From contig BFEA01000284.1 of assembly GCA_003427395.1 (NCBI GenBank), positions 1,488,582 to 1,521,476 of the forward strand: DNA of 32,895 bases. The letters are read 5' to 3'. A program made the position numbers and the translations under genes. Shown here piece after piece: positions 8,015 to 18,187 of this stretch; the stretch's first letter is position 1, and the number at the start of each line of letters is the position of its first letter. The notes below the pieces were generated by a model. It saw only the letters and a list, made by a program, of their open reading frames with translations. It did no database searches and was not told the origin of the DNA. The stretch comes from Chara braunii. Its lineage: Eukaryota > Streptophyta > Charophyceae > Charales > Characeae.

Positions 8015-8800
8015 GAGGAGCGTGGCATGAAGTCGTGAGGTCTAGGGGAGTTGAGGAAAAGGACTGTGCTGACTGGCGTCAGCAGTCACATGGTGATCAC
8101 AATGGGAAGCAGAACTGAAGGATGGTCGTAGTTTGAAGTCCTCGCTCAGCCCAAGACCAAGGAAGGAGGCCATCAGAGTTCTTGCGGTGCGGCTCACTGC
8201 CTTGGCCCCCCCTAAAGACCACGGTGATGCCTCGGGGAGACAGCAATTGACAGAGTGACAGGGCTGGGCCGACAACCGGCCGGTTCGCCTCCCCTGGTCC
8301 ACCCGGATCCAGACCATCCCAGGGGGGCTTAACCGGAAAACCGGTTAGAAAAAAAATCCCAATTTTTTTCCTTTTTTATTTTTTTGGGGGACGATGGGGC
8401 AGTCAGACTAATGCTTCGGCAGGAGGAGCATGGCATGAAGGGTGTTGAGGAAAAGGACTGTGCTGACTGGCGTCAGCAGTCACATAGCGCTCACAATGGG
8501 AAGGAGAACTGAAGGATGGACTTAGTTTGCAGTCCTCGCTCAGCCCAAGACCAAGGGAGGAGGCCATCAGAGTTCTTGCGGTGCGGCTCATGGCCTTGGC
8601 CCCCTCTAAAGACCACGGTGATGCCCTGGGAAGACAGCAATTGACAGAGTGACAGGGCTGGGCCGGCAACCGGCCGGTTCACTTCCCCCGGTCCACCCGG
8701 ATCCGGACCAGCCAAGTGCTGCTGAACCGGAAAACCGGTTTTGAAAAAAAAATCCTGTTTTTTTACTTTTTTCCCTTTTTCATTTTTTTGTCAGCGGACT
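8015..8800 (+). repeat. Two tandem copies of a ~394-bp AACCGGTT-rich repeat (family B)
   Basis: GAGGAGCxTGGCATGAAG starts copy 1 at 8015 and copy 2 at 8423; TTGAGGAAAAGGACTG recurs 394 bp apart (8051, 8445). Both end in GGGCTGGGCCG, CAACCGGCCGGTTC, GGTCCACCCGGATCC and AACCGGAAAACCGGTT, followed by A and T runs. The copies differ at many sites, so they are not a simple assembly duplication. Open frames on the minus strand are parallel in the two copies but resemble no known protein. Copy 1 begins at the adapter junction, so its true left border is unknown. Confidence 0.7.
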
Positions 8801-9454
8801 CCTGCGCTCCTCGAGATCTGTTCAAATCCTTCAAAAAACTTGGACGGCACAATTTTTTGGGGGGGGATTCCCAAAGGGGTGGGTGTGGGGGGATATTATG
8901 GGGTGGGTTCTGGGAGGTTGGCCTTTAGGTGGAGGGGCAAGTAAAGCAGTTTACCTGTGCCATCGGACTGTGGCACCCAAGAGGTCGAATTGCATATGCT
9001 GTTGGAAGGTGCTTGCCTGAACTTATAGCTCTTCGAGGTACTGTGCTCTAAAGCAAAACATTATGGGTTCAGGTTTCAGCTCGTGCAGGCAGAGAGCTTC
9101 CCGTTGTTTTTTCCTACATACGGTGGTTCATCAGTCCGAAAGTATCTTGCCTGGTGAGCTGCCCAGATACATGTAGTGGAGTGAGGTCCATTCTTTGGCT
9201 TGCACCTCGGACTGCCTCTGATTTCACAAGCGGAACCTAAACCCATAACGTTTTGCCCAGAACGCAGGGATGTCTGAGAACCATATAAACGCAGCAAAGC
9301 CTGTGCTAAAGCATGAAGTTTCCATTCTCCCGTCTCTCAGAGTACGAGGATGGACTCCTGTCTATTACAGTAGGGCCGTGGTCTATCAGACCGCGCAATG
9401 CCAATGTGGAATGGTTGCATTTCCACTTCTTGAAAATGTGGCCAGTTTTGACCG
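8801..9454. other. No gene; G-rich stretch at about 8855-8935
   Basis: 8855-8935 has repeated G-runs (GGGGGGGG, GGGG, GGG, GGGGGG, GGGG, GGG) that could form a G-quadruplex on the plus strand. 8936-9454 has no feature I can support. A 16-bp perfect palindrome, CTGATCTGCAGATCAG, follows at 9455-9470. Confidence 0.4.
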
Positions 9455-9470
9455 CTGATCTGCAGATCAG

Positions 9471-9930
9471 AGCCGGCTCCGTTTTCAAATTGATAGACTG
9501 GGGCTTGTTGGACCCCGCGTCTTAAAGTGAACATGTGGACGTGGGGTCCAAAAGGGCCCGTTGTTTTTTTCCTTTTTTTTAAGGAGGCAGTAGCCTCCCG
9601 GGGGCTTGGCAATTGCGGGGACGCCCGCGGATCCCCCATAACACCCCCCCCCCCCCTCCTCAGCATGATGCGCTGGCCTCAACCAGGGGCCTGCGGGGCT
9701 AGTCTACAGTCCGATCCAACCGGCAGGCTGCCGGTTGGAGGAGGGGCCCCTGGTCCAACCGGGGACCAGCCCTGCAGAGTGAACCATTGGAAAGGGCTTC
9801 ATATATCGCTGGTGGGTAGGGCCTAGGCAATAAACAATGCCATATTGTCAACAATATGGTATAAAACCTAGGTTACCGGCTGGGCCGCCCGGGTCACCTT
9901 GTTTTCCTGGGAGGCTCGGCCGTGGACCAG
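9471..9930. repeat. Family-B-like GC-rich repeat region with hairpin
   Basis: No gene. 9690-9770 carries CCAACCGG/CCGGTTGG words and GGGGCCCC, in the style of the 8015-8800 repeat, after T-runs at 9563-9580 and a C-run near 9648. A perfect hairpin, CCATATTGT-CA-ACAATATGG, lies at 9840-9859. Confidence 0.45.
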
Positions 9931-10137
9931 GGGAATCCCAGCAAAAATCAAAATGGAAAACAATTGCGAAGTATCCCCAAAAAAGGGAATCCCAGCAAAA
10001 ATCAAAATGGAAAAAAATTCCAAAATATCCCCAAAAAAGGGAATCCCAGCAAAAATCAAAATGGAAAAAAAAAATCCAAAGTATCCCAAAGAAAATTCCA
10101 AAGTATGTATCCCAAAACAAATTCCAAAGTATCCCCG
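9931..10137 (+). repeat. 54-bp tandem repeat with shorter derived units
   Basis: Units starting GGGAATCCCAGCAAAAATC begin at 9931, 9985 and 10039. They are followed by shorter units of the form ATTCCAAAGTATCCC. The 54-base period is a multiple of three, so all frames stay open and would give an 18-residue protein repeat. The flanks show no continuing coding signal, so I call it a minisatellite. C-runs at 10255-10271 follow. Confidence 0.85.
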
Positions 10138-10399
10138 AAAAAATCTATGTTATGCAGAAAGACGAACTGAACAACTTTTGCCTCAGGGTCACATCGAAAT
10201 TCCGTGCCTAATTTAAAATAAAAAATATAATTAAAAAATGTTTCCCTCCCTCCTCCCCCCCCCCCCCCCCCTTCCCCCCGAAAACAGGGCCTTATGGTCC
10301 TGGCTCCATATCCATTCTGGGGAGCGTCAGTCCGGTTCCTTTTCCACCGGCAGGTAGAGAAAATACAACAATACACACACACACACTTCGTTCCGTCTG

Positions 10400-10821
10400 G
10401 CCGAAGGACCCCTGTCCAGCATTGAGTGCTCCATCTACATGGAGGATTGACTGTCAGCTTGCCTTTATCAGTCCTCTTAGCCAGGGTGTATCCTGGCTGT
10501 CGGGTCTACTTAAAGCTCTAGACTCTGAGAGAGACCGAACCCTGTCCAATCTCCCTTGTTCATTGTTGCTGGGCTCTCTCTGTGCCTTCTCTAAAACCAC
10601 GGTGTCCTCGTCTGTCTATGAACGCCTTGCTGTTGTCGTCTTTTCTGGTCTACCAAGTTGTTCGGCTATACCCAGATTGTAGATGATTCTTCTTGTGTCC
10701 GGGAGATATCCGACCTGTTGCTGTGTCTGAGTTATGCCAATCCTTCCATCTCAAGCAGAGTCCGTTTAGCCACACCACTTCACCGTTTGCCAACCAAATC
10801 CGGTTGACTTTTGCCATCACC
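10400..10821 (-). pseudogene. LINE-1 copy, 3' end of ORF2 and 3' UTR, displaced by gypsy insertion
   Basis: Minus-strand translation directly left of the gypsy element reads VMAKVNRIWLANGEVVWLNG then LCLRWKDWHN. It follows naturally, in the same sense, from QWKKVKTWVQNNPE at the other side of the element (20838-20890). This is the C-terminal tail after the zinc finger of a plant L1-type LINE ORF2. The rest to about 10400 has no protein signal and is probably 3' untranslated sequence; the exact end is not visible. The gypsy insertion therefore separated this tail from its body at 20838-23283. Confidence 0.6.
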
Positions 10822-10826
10822 TTTGT
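10822..10826. other. Gypsy target-site duplication, left
   Basis: TTTGT directly before the left LTR, matched by TTTGT at 20833-20837 directly after the right LTR. Five bases is the usual Ty3/gypsy duplication length. Confidence 0.7.
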
Positions 10827-11282
10827 ATTACATGCCCAGTTGGGCGATGTACATAATAAACCGAGGATCCGCAATGTGATAAAAAGGACTGAATGGACAA
10901 TGCAGTGCAAGTGAAATCTCAACAAGCAGTGTACATTCTGATACATACGCTCAGATACAAGTCCCGACTTGACCGAAACTGACCTCTATCATGTAGTGCA
11001 AGATAGCATAGCAGAATGCTAGAATAACAATGACTAGCCCAACCAATGTTGCAACGCAGACCCAACATACATCATTCTCATCACAAGTTGTGAAGGGGAC
11101 CTGGCGCTATACACAGGAAGGAGGTGCCAGGTCCAGACATACACAGACGAAGAGGAGGGGATCAGACGAAGAAGAGGAAGGGGAAGATGGGAAAGTCGTC
11201 AACACCAAGTCTCGTTACAGGTCCCAAATAATCCCTCTTCAAAATGTCTGAAGTCCAATGTCGAGTCCGGATCCAAATGTCA

Positions 11283-11344
<62 letters not shown>

Positions 11345-12634
11345 NNNNNNNNNNNNNNNNNNNNNNNNNNNNNNNNNNNNNNNNNNNNNNNNNNNNNNNN
11401 NNNNNNNNNNNNNNNNNNNNNNNNNNNNNNNNNNNNNNNNNNNNNNNNNNNNNNNNNNNNNNNNNNNNNNNNNNNNNNNNNNNNNNNNNNNNNNNNNNNN
11501 NNNNNNNNNNNNNNNNNNNNNNNNNNNNNNNNNNNNNNNNNNNNNNNNNNNNNNNNNNNNNNNNNNNNNNNNNNNNNNNNNNNNNNNNNNNNNNNNNNNN
11601 NNNNNNNNNNNNNNNNNNNNNNNNNNNNNNNNNNNNNNNNNNNNNNNNNNNNNNNNNNNNNNNNNNNNNNNNNNNNNNNNNNNNNNNNNNNNNNNNNNNN
11701 NNNNNNNNNNNNNNNNNNNNNNNNNNNNNNNNNNNNNNNNNNNNNNNNNNNNNNNNNNNNNNNNNNNNNNNNNNNNNNNNNNNNNNNNNNNNNNNNNNNN
11801 NNNNNNNNNNNNNNNNNNNNNNNNNNNNNNNNNNNNNNNNNNNNNNNNNNNNNNNNNNNNNNNNNNNNNNNNNNNNNNNNNNNNNNNNNNNNNNNNNNNN
11901 NNNNNNNNNNNNNNGACCGAGAAGAGGAAGAAGAAGAACTCTCTCTCTCTCATGTGCCAGGTACTAACCTGTGAAGATGGCGCTGTGCTGCAGGTACCTC
12001 GAAGACGAGTTGGACCAATGGCGCTGCAGGTTAGTCTCCCTGGCCTCCGCCCAATCTCTCTCTCTCTAGTACTACTCTAGCTCCTATGGCGCCCAGCGCT
12101 GAAGACTACTGCTAACGCTGCCACTTCTACTGCAGCTCTCCTCCAGAGTGCTGCTACCGAATCCTGAAAACTACCTCCTGCCTCCTGAACTGCACGTGAA
12201 GTGCCTGGGAAGTACCTATTAACTACCTGCCTGCCTGCAGGGCGGGGCAGTCCTATATAGTGCTGGTCAGTCCAGGAGGCTGCTTTTGCCAATGCCGAAA
12301 CGTGCCAGACCCTGGCATCGAAGCTCAACCAGGGGTTGTCTTGAAAACAGGCCCGAAATGGCCTGTGCTAAAACCCTGGTTCGTTGCCTGAGTTTCAGGG
12401 CAGGTCGAACTGATGAGGGCCCGAAAATGGCCCTCAGTTTCAGTCTGAAAACACTCAAGGCCGGAAAGGCCCTGATTTAGCTTGAAACGACACGGGGCCT
12501 GTAGGCCCTTGTTTTCAGGCTTTCAGGCTGAAAAGACACAGGGCCTGTAGGCCCTTGTTTTCAGGCTTTTGGCCTGAAAACGTCACTGGCCTGGAAATGG
12601 CCAGTGCAGCCTGTTGCAGGCGCAGCATGTAACA
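10827..12634 (-). repeat. 3' LTR of the gypsy element (left copy)
   Basis: Homologous to 19624-20832 throughout, ending …GCATGTAACA at 12634. Its first bases read ATTACATGCC where the right copy has TGTTACATGCC. It contains a (CT)n tract from 11288, a 570-base N gap, a TATA-like CTATATAG at 12253-12260, and an array of GGCC-arm palindromic modules at about 12330-12615 in the U3 part. Relative to the right LTR it has a ~24-bp extra segment near 12222-12245. Confidence 0.9.
11345..11914. other. Assembly gap of 570 Ns
   Basis: Runs of N that begin inside a (CT)n tract and end before GACCGAGAAGAGGAAG. In the right LTR the same two anchors are separated only by a short CT run and about 60 bases. 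Confidence 0.98.
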
Positions 12635-12647
12635 CCACCCCCTCCTT
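12635..12647 (-). promoter_or_regulatory. Polypurine tract
   Basis: On the minus strand AAGGAGGGGGTGG lies immediately before the 3' LTR start TGTTACATGC. In LTR retrotransposons this purine run survives RNase H digestion and primes plus-strand DNA synthesis. Position and composition fit, and it fixes the minus orientation of the element. Confidence 0.8.
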
Positions 12648-12659
12648 ATGAAGTCAAGG

Positions 12660-13073
12660 CGGGTAGAGTGCGAAGTTGGCGATCTGAAGGTGGAACCTGG
12701 ACGCGGGTGTGATGCGGAGCCGAAGATACCAGCTTGCCTTGCATTTTGCGTTCGTAGCGTGCGAGAACATCTGGAGCGGTTGCTTGGAGTTGCGCACGGG
12801 TCAACCAACGGTCAGCTTGTGAGTGCAGTACACAAAATGTACCAAGTACTCGTTTGGCCTGTTGTCGTAGCGTCGCTGGGAGATGATGTCGCCGACCTCC
12901 TGAAAACCGTCCATCGAGGGTGGGTCTTGCAATCGTCGCCCGGGAAAATCGTCATGTTCCACTGGCGTGTAAAGAGCCAACTTGGACCAATGAAAGATTG
13001 GGTAGGCGGGCAAGTGGGCGGGCACCTGAATGGTGAAGGAAGGTCCTTCGGGTGCATCCCCAGCGGGTGCCAC
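12660..13073 (-). pseudogene. Gypsy pol C-terminal tail with degraded chromodomain-like region
   Basis: The frame reads MAPAGDAPEGPSFTIQVPAH, then PVEHDDFPGRRLQDPPSMDG and FQEVGDIISQRRYDNRPNEY, then LVHFVYCTHKLTVG before a stop near 12801. The F-E-V…I…R…EYLVHF pattern and its place after the integrase C-terminus match a chromodomain-like module, but the aromatic-cage and WEP motif are not convincing. The remaining 12660-12800 continues with further frame changes. It would be the very end of pol, just before the polypurine tract. Confidence 0.6.
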
Positions 13074-13079
13074 GATCGG

Positions 13080-13700
13080 TCAGGGCCCCATCCATTTCGG
13101 GAGGAGCTTGCGAGAGATCTGTTGTCCAAGGCTGAATTCCGTAGCGGAAATCCAAACGAGATCGCTGGCGCGGAATGGGCAAGGAAGATGTTGGCGATTG
13201 GCCTGTTGGCTCATGCGTTGCTGCGTCTTAGCCATCTGGTCGCGTGCGTTGGCAAGTAGCTCTTGCATCCGACGCAAGAAAAAAAGATGGTCGTCGCTCT
13301 CGGCTGTTCGTGGAATGATTGTGTCCAACGGAGAAGTGACTGGCGAGCAGTGCTCGAACTCGAAGGGCGACATCTTGATAGCCGGGTGGATGGACGAGTT
13401 GTATGCCAACTCGACATCCGGCAGCCGCTTGACCCAATACTTTTGGTCGGGACGGATGAGAGTGCGAAGAAGAACCTGTGTGGTCTAATACGGCCTCTCC
13501 GTTTGGCCATTGGTTTGGGGGTGGCGAGCCGAGCTTGGCTTGAGAGATGAGCCCCATCGTTTGATGAGTGCCAACCAAAAATCGGACATGAATCGAGTGT
13601 CGCAGTCGTAGACAATTTCCTTGGGGTAACCCTTGGTTCAAATCCAACCGGCGTAGAGAACCTTGGCCAACTCCGGTGCCTTGGCATGATAGCTGCAAGG
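13080..13700 (-). pseudogene. Gypsy integrase catalytic core (second half) and C-terminal region
   Basis: Reading through frame changes, the minus strand shows YPKEIVYDCDTRFMSDFW, supplying the second catalytic Asp, and ARHPQTNGQTE, supplying the catalytic Glu. Then come VELAYNSSIHPAIKMSPFEF and, in the C-terminal region, ASDLVWISATEFSLG and ISRKLLPKWMGP. Integrase inserts the element cDNA into the chromosome using the D,D-35-E triad. At least one in-frame stop (near 13638) and frameshifts near 13720, 13490 and 13085 split the domain, so it cannot be translated as one protein. Confidence 0.85.
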
Positions 13701-14680
13701 CAAAAACATGGCGAACTTGGTGAGTCAGTCGCATCCACTTTGGTGTTGTGCTTGGGGAACGGGTCGGTAATGTCCATGGCAATCGCTTCCCTTCGCCGCA
13801 AGGGGACCGGTAATGGTCGCAACTCGCCGTATGGACGATGGTTGCAGGATTTGAGGCGTCGGCAAACCACGCATGACTCACAATAGCGTGTGATGTCGCC
13901 GAGACGGTTGGGCCACCAAAATCGCTCGCGAAGTTGGCCAATCGTGCGATTGACTCCAAAGTGTCCGGTGGCGGGAGCATCGTGGAACTCGCCAAGAAGC
14001 CGTGTACGCAAGTGAGGGTCACTCGATACGCAAAGAAGGTCCTTCCCCCGTGTGTGGACAAGCAAGTACCCCTCTTGGTAGTGAGAAGGCGCCGGATTAG
14101 GAGAGGAGCAATTCGCGTACTCGTCGCGAAACTCGGGGTCAGCTTGGTAGCCGCGGATGAAGTTGTCTCGTAGGTCGTTGTCGATCTCGAAGGTGGAATA
14201 GACCGCGGTACAATGATCCAGACGCTGAGAAAGAGCATCCGCAAAACGGTTCGACTTCCCCGGAATGTGATCGAGAAAGAAGTCGAACTGCTCGATGAAA
14301 GCCATCCATCGAGTGATGGTGCTGTTGATGGTGTCTTGGGTCTTGTGGAAGACCAACGGATTGTTGTCCGTTATCCATTGGAATTGACTTCGACCCAGGA
14401 GGAAGTGCCGCCACCGCTTGACCGCGTGGACGAAGGCGAGGAGCTCTTTCTTGCGTGCATCATCAATGGAATGCACGACGGGCCCTTTCTTATTGAAGTA
14501 CTCGATCGGGTGCCAGTCCATGCCATCGTGTTGGTTGGGGACGGCACCAATGCCATAGCCGGACGCATTCGTAGTGACGCGCGTTAGCAATAGCGGGTCG
14601 TATATGTGCAAAGACCTCCACCGATAATAGGGCGGCTTTGAGAGCCAAAAATGATTCTCGCGCATCCTCTCGGAAGTCAA
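13700..14680 (-). pseudogene. Gypsy RNase H and N-terminal integrase
   Basis: One open frame carries RNase H (TTNASGYGIGAV, KKELLAFVHAVKRWRHFLLG, WITDNNPLVF, IPGKSNRFADALSQR) and then the integrase HHCC zinc-binding domain (FHDAPATGHFGV … YCESCVVCRRLKS) and the first core Asp in AMDITDPFP. RNase H removes RNA from RNA:DNA hybrids during reverse transcription. Its first catalytic Asp is replaced by Asn (codon AAT at 14567-14569), where the family has TDASGYGIG; the Glu and the other Asp residues are present. The frame is lost near 13720 within the integrase core and joins the RT only through a frameshift near 14610. Confidence 0.9.
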
Positions 14681-14690
14681 ACGGTCGATC

Positions 14691-15410
14691 CTCTCATTGA
14701 AGCTTGGTCAAGTGGGCCGCGATCTTTGAGTATCCCTTGATAAAACGTTGGTAGTAGCCGGCAAGGCCAAGGAAGGAACGAACATCCGTGACGTTCCGCG
14801 GCTCTGGCCACTCTTGGATGGCTTGAATCTTGTCCGATAGCTGACTGATGCCCTCCGGTGTGACAAAATGGCCCAAGTTTTCCAGCTCTTGCCGAACAAA
14901 TTCGCACTTGTTGCGGTTGGCCTTGTACTTGGCACGGCGGAGTGTCTCCAACACTCATCGAAGGTGCTCAAGATGATCCTCCAATGACCGGCTATAGACG
15001 AGAATGTCGTCTAAGTAGACCAGCACGAACTGGTCCAACATTGCACGAAATTCGTTGGTCGTTGCCGCTTGGAAGGTCGCCGGGGCGTTGGTGAGGCCAA
15101 AAGGCATGACCACCCACTCAAAATGCCCATACCTCGTTTTGAACGCGGATTTGTGACGATCGTTCGGTCGGATCGAGATTTGATGATATCCCGACTTCAA
15201 ATCCAACTTAGAAAAATACTTCGCGCCACCCAATGGCTCAAGAAGATCGAGGATGCGACGAAGAGGCCCCTCATTCTTGTCGATTTGCGCGTTGAGCTTG
15301 CGGTAGTCGATGCACAATCGTAGATCCTTGTTCTTCTTCTGTACGAAGAGAACTGTCGCTCCGTATGGAGAGCTACTAGGGTGGATCCAACCCTTGTCCA
15401 ACAAATCCAT
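14691..15410 (-). pseudogene. Gypsy reverse transcriptase
   Basis: The frame shows [44 protein letters not shown] and the catalytic [13 protein letters not shown] (YLDD at 15006-15017). After HLEHLR a TGA (14957-14955) interrupts, and the same frame resumes with VLETLRRAKYKANRNKCEF, NLGHFVTPEGIS and RSFLGLAGYYQRFIKGYSKI, the thumb and connection. A second TGA follows at 14693-14691. The enzyme copies element RNA to DNA. The polymerase motifs are intact but the chain would terminate just after the palm. The join to the protease-side frame (15376-15675) needs a frameshift near 15395. Confidence 0.93.
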
Positions 15411-16210
15411 CGAGTTGCGTGTGGAGGACCGTAAGCTCCTCCTCGCTCATGCGATAAATAAAACCTTTCGGCGGCACGGTACCAGCCGCAAGAATGATCT
15501 CGTGAGAGATCGGCCGATCCGGCACCACAACAGTAGGTGACTCGAAGATGTCGGCGAACTCGTCAAGCAACCGCACCACATGGGGGTCCGAAGACAAGTC
15601 TGTGGGTGAAGAGTCGGCTATCGCGACGGTCCCGTAGGAAACATAGGCCGATTTGGCCGGGCTGCTCGTAAGCACAAGTAGCTCGGAATGACTTGGCCGT
15701 CACCACTTGGCACCGAATCGAAACGTGCGGAAGAGGAATAGTACCCGACACTTCGGCGTCGCGAACGGTAAGAGTCCGCCGATGGAAGTTGACCGTGTGA
15801 TCCGCACTTGCAAGCCAAGGCATTCCCAAAATAATGTCGAAGTCCGTGTCCAAAATTTCAAATGTCACCGGTGTGCATGCATGAGGTGCGAAATACACCG
15901 GTACAACCTCGTTGTAGCGGTCGATAAGTTGTTGTGTCCTTCCATCCGCCAACTTGATTGCCGTCGGGTTTGCCTTCCTTCGAACTTGTGCGCCAAGGCC
16001 AGCCTTTTGCATAAAGGCTTGGCTCATAAAATTGCGAGACGCGCTGCTATCCAGCAAAGCGTTGCAGAATGTTTGCCCAACTTGGATGCAGACATAGAGG
16101 AGCGGTGCGTTATTGTCGTCGTACCGCTGATTGCGAAAGTCGCGGGCCACCTTGGTAAATAGGGTCCTGCGCATACGCTTCCTTGACTTTCTGTTGCAGG
16201 TCTCTCCCAA
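15376..16210 (-). pseudogene. Gypsy aspartic protease (retropepsin) and linker
   Basis: The 16210-15563 frame carries LYVCIQVGQTFCNALLDSSA then SRNFMSQAFMQKAGLG, and the flap-distal DIILGMPWLASADHTVNF, the two halves of a retropepsin. It would cut the gag-pol polyprotein. The active site reads D-S-S-A-S (residues 54-58 of the frame) where the family has D-[ST]-G-A-S; the Gly-to-Ser change should impair it. The overlapping frame to 15376 continues with VVRLLDEFADIFESP and [14 protein letters not shown], the usual link from protease to reverse transcriptase. Confidence 0.85.
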
Positions 16211-16708
16211 TATCTAGATAGTGATAGTGAACCATCGCTCCAAAGTAATCGGCTCTTCTACTGCAAGGATGTCCCCCACCGCGACTTCGTCATCTGTCGG
16301 CGAAGTTGGTGGTGCATAGAAGGATAAGTCGTGTGAAGATGAGCGCATAATATTGCTTTCGCGGTCCCCGCAAGCGGCCCATGGTCGGGAGAGGAAGCCA
16401 TGCAAAATCCTCGGACGTGAGCGGGTCCAATACCTCTATGCTGAACTCGCGCGCCGAATCCTGTGAAGAACCACTTGAAGACGATAAGTTGCCGTTGGCG
16501 GACGGAGAAGATGCCGCACACACGTCTTGTCCTTGAGCATGAGTACCCAGCGTAGGAACGAGCCGGGCAGCAGAAGGACTATCAACTTTTGCATGTGCCT
16601 CGGAACGAAGGGCGGTCACCCGCGACATGACCGGTTCCGAAGGCGTCGAGCGTGTTGCCGAGTTACTCCCGGCGGTGCTCAGTTTTCCGATTTGCCCTTG
16701 CCTTTCGA
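16211..16708 (-). pseudogene. Gag-pol junction region
   Basis: Minus-strand frames here (for example 16628-16290) are Ser/Ala-rich with no clear domain. They link the gag zinc knuckle to the protease. Frame changes occur near 16210 and 16290. I infer gag-pol spacer sequence only from position. Confidence 0.5.
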
Positions 16709-18187
16709 CTAGCAGGCCATTGTGTCGCGGAGATCATTGTTACACCAATAACAATAGAGGAATCTCGTGTGTGCCTTGAATGCTTGCTCGGAGAGATCGT
16801 AATAGGACCATGGGGCCGGAGCTGATGCGTCGGGCCCAGGGCTAGATGCAGTGTTTGTCTTCGCCTTACCGCGTCCTCGGCCTTTGCCAGGGCGGCCACC
16901 TTCCCAGGCGGCTGCGAGTCTGTCCCCTTCATTGGTAGACACGGGCTCGCTAGTTTGGTCGTTTGGCGTTGCTGCCGCGACCACGGCCACTTTCGATCGA
17001 TGCTGATCTGTGCTCAGGCCTGGCGAAGACGGACGCTGGAGATTTTTGGCCTCCTTGTTCATGACAATAATCTGCGCGGCCTTGTCGAAGAGTTCTGCCG
17101 GTGTCGTCACGGTGTCCTCGACGTGAGTCAAGGCATTGCCCAACGCCGGACACGACCTCGAGATGAAGTAGTGTTTGATGGCTTTGAAGCCCATTTGAAT
17201 GTCTGGGACGGATGTCAAGCGTTGGTACTTGGCAATCCAGTCAACACTCGGCAGCGTGCCTGGTTCAAAGACCATCAACTTGTCTATTGCCTTGATGTCC
17301 GGCGGCTCTACTTGGAACCGCTTATGCCACGCCGCCTTTAGATCATCCTAGCTGATCTTGGTATGCAAGTCGGCAGCTACCACTACGTACTTGGACAAGA
17401 GATTTGTCCAACCATGCTTGGCACGCGCCCCCCCACCGGAAGTATAAGTACGCATGGTGCTTGTGTTCTTTGACATGGTCTAGCTGCAACTCGAGCTCGA
17501 ACTTGCGGAACCATGGAATCGGGTCTGTCTTCGTCGAGTCGCAAAAGATCTCCTGCCCATCGAACTTTGGAGCTGCCTCGTGCGGTTCCGAGCTCGAGTG
17601 GTTGGCAGCAGTACAGATCCGCTGCCCCAACTGTTGAGTTGTGGTTTACTGTAACTGCACGCCGTCCTTGAGGGAGCCGACGTCAATCTCCAATGCCTCG
17701 AGGCGATCGGAGGTGTTGGAAGAGCTGGCATCGGGGGCGGCGACGGGTCGCTGCTCCAGCTGCCGGAGGCAGCTGTGGACTTGAGTCAACGCGTCGTCGA
17801 GGCTGTGGATGTCCTCCTGCTGTGTAATGAATGTTGCCAGGAGGTCCGTGAGATGGGAGAGGAGTAGAGCGATCTTGTTTTCACAGTCTTCCATCTTTCC
17901 ATTCTCGGCCTCGGCCCGCCAATCCGCTGCCATTGTGAGCAAAGCAAAGCTTGCTCTCCGCTGAATATCTTCTCGCGACGTTGAACTCGTTCTTCATCGG
18001 CAGCCTTTGCTGCTGCCTCGTCGTGCTGGCGCTGCTGTTCAATTCCCAACAGACGTGCCTTCTCGGCGTCCTCTGCCTTCTGCTTTGCTGCGGCTGCTAC
18101 TGCATCCGACTGTTGCTTAGCTTCAGTAATCAGAAGCAGCATCTGGGCCTGATAGGCCTCGTCCGTTTCCCTGGACTTCTGGTCCAT
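16709..18187 (-). pseudogene. Gypsy gag
   Basis: The likely start is the ATG at 18187-18185 (MDQKSRETDEAYQ). About 75 residues of Lys/Ala/Glu/Gln-rich, probably coiled-coil sequence follow, then a frameshift near 17945 and AADWRAEAENGKMEDCENKI. An in-frame stop near 17648 precedes the capsid-like part (PKFDGQEIFCDSTKTD, PIPWFRKFELELQLDHVKEH). After another stop near 17345 and a frame change come FKAIKHYFISRSCPALG and a Gly/Arg/Lys-rich GGRPGKGRGRGKAKT. The end has a partial zinc knuckle, FLYCYWCNNDLRDTMAC, with C-x2-C-x8-C. Gag packages element RNA; this copy is not translatable as one chain. Confidence 0.8.

Noticed and set aside
7619-8038. Open frames across the adapter (minus-strand MCIRDS…, plus-strand …SYTHLDVYKRQ…)
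   Set aside because: Their distinctive peptides are translations of the Nextera mosaic end, a known contamination signature, not genes.
8042-8715. Parallel minus-strand frames in the family B repeats (…AQPCHSVNCCLP…)
   Set aside because: They are repeated because the DNA is repeated; no known domain and no clear start, and they cross the CCGGTT repeats.
9931-10137. CRISPR-like array
   Set aside because: The 54-bp units are contiguous with no variable spacers, and the context is eukaryotic transposable elements.
10650-10946. Minus-strand frame as one protein across 10827
   Set aside because: Only the part left of 10821 is LINE coding sequence; the rest is LTR sequence brought in by the gypsy insertion.
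11162-12080. Long open frames spanning the N gap
   Set aside because: They are made of Ns and CT/GA dinucleotide repeats within an LTR.
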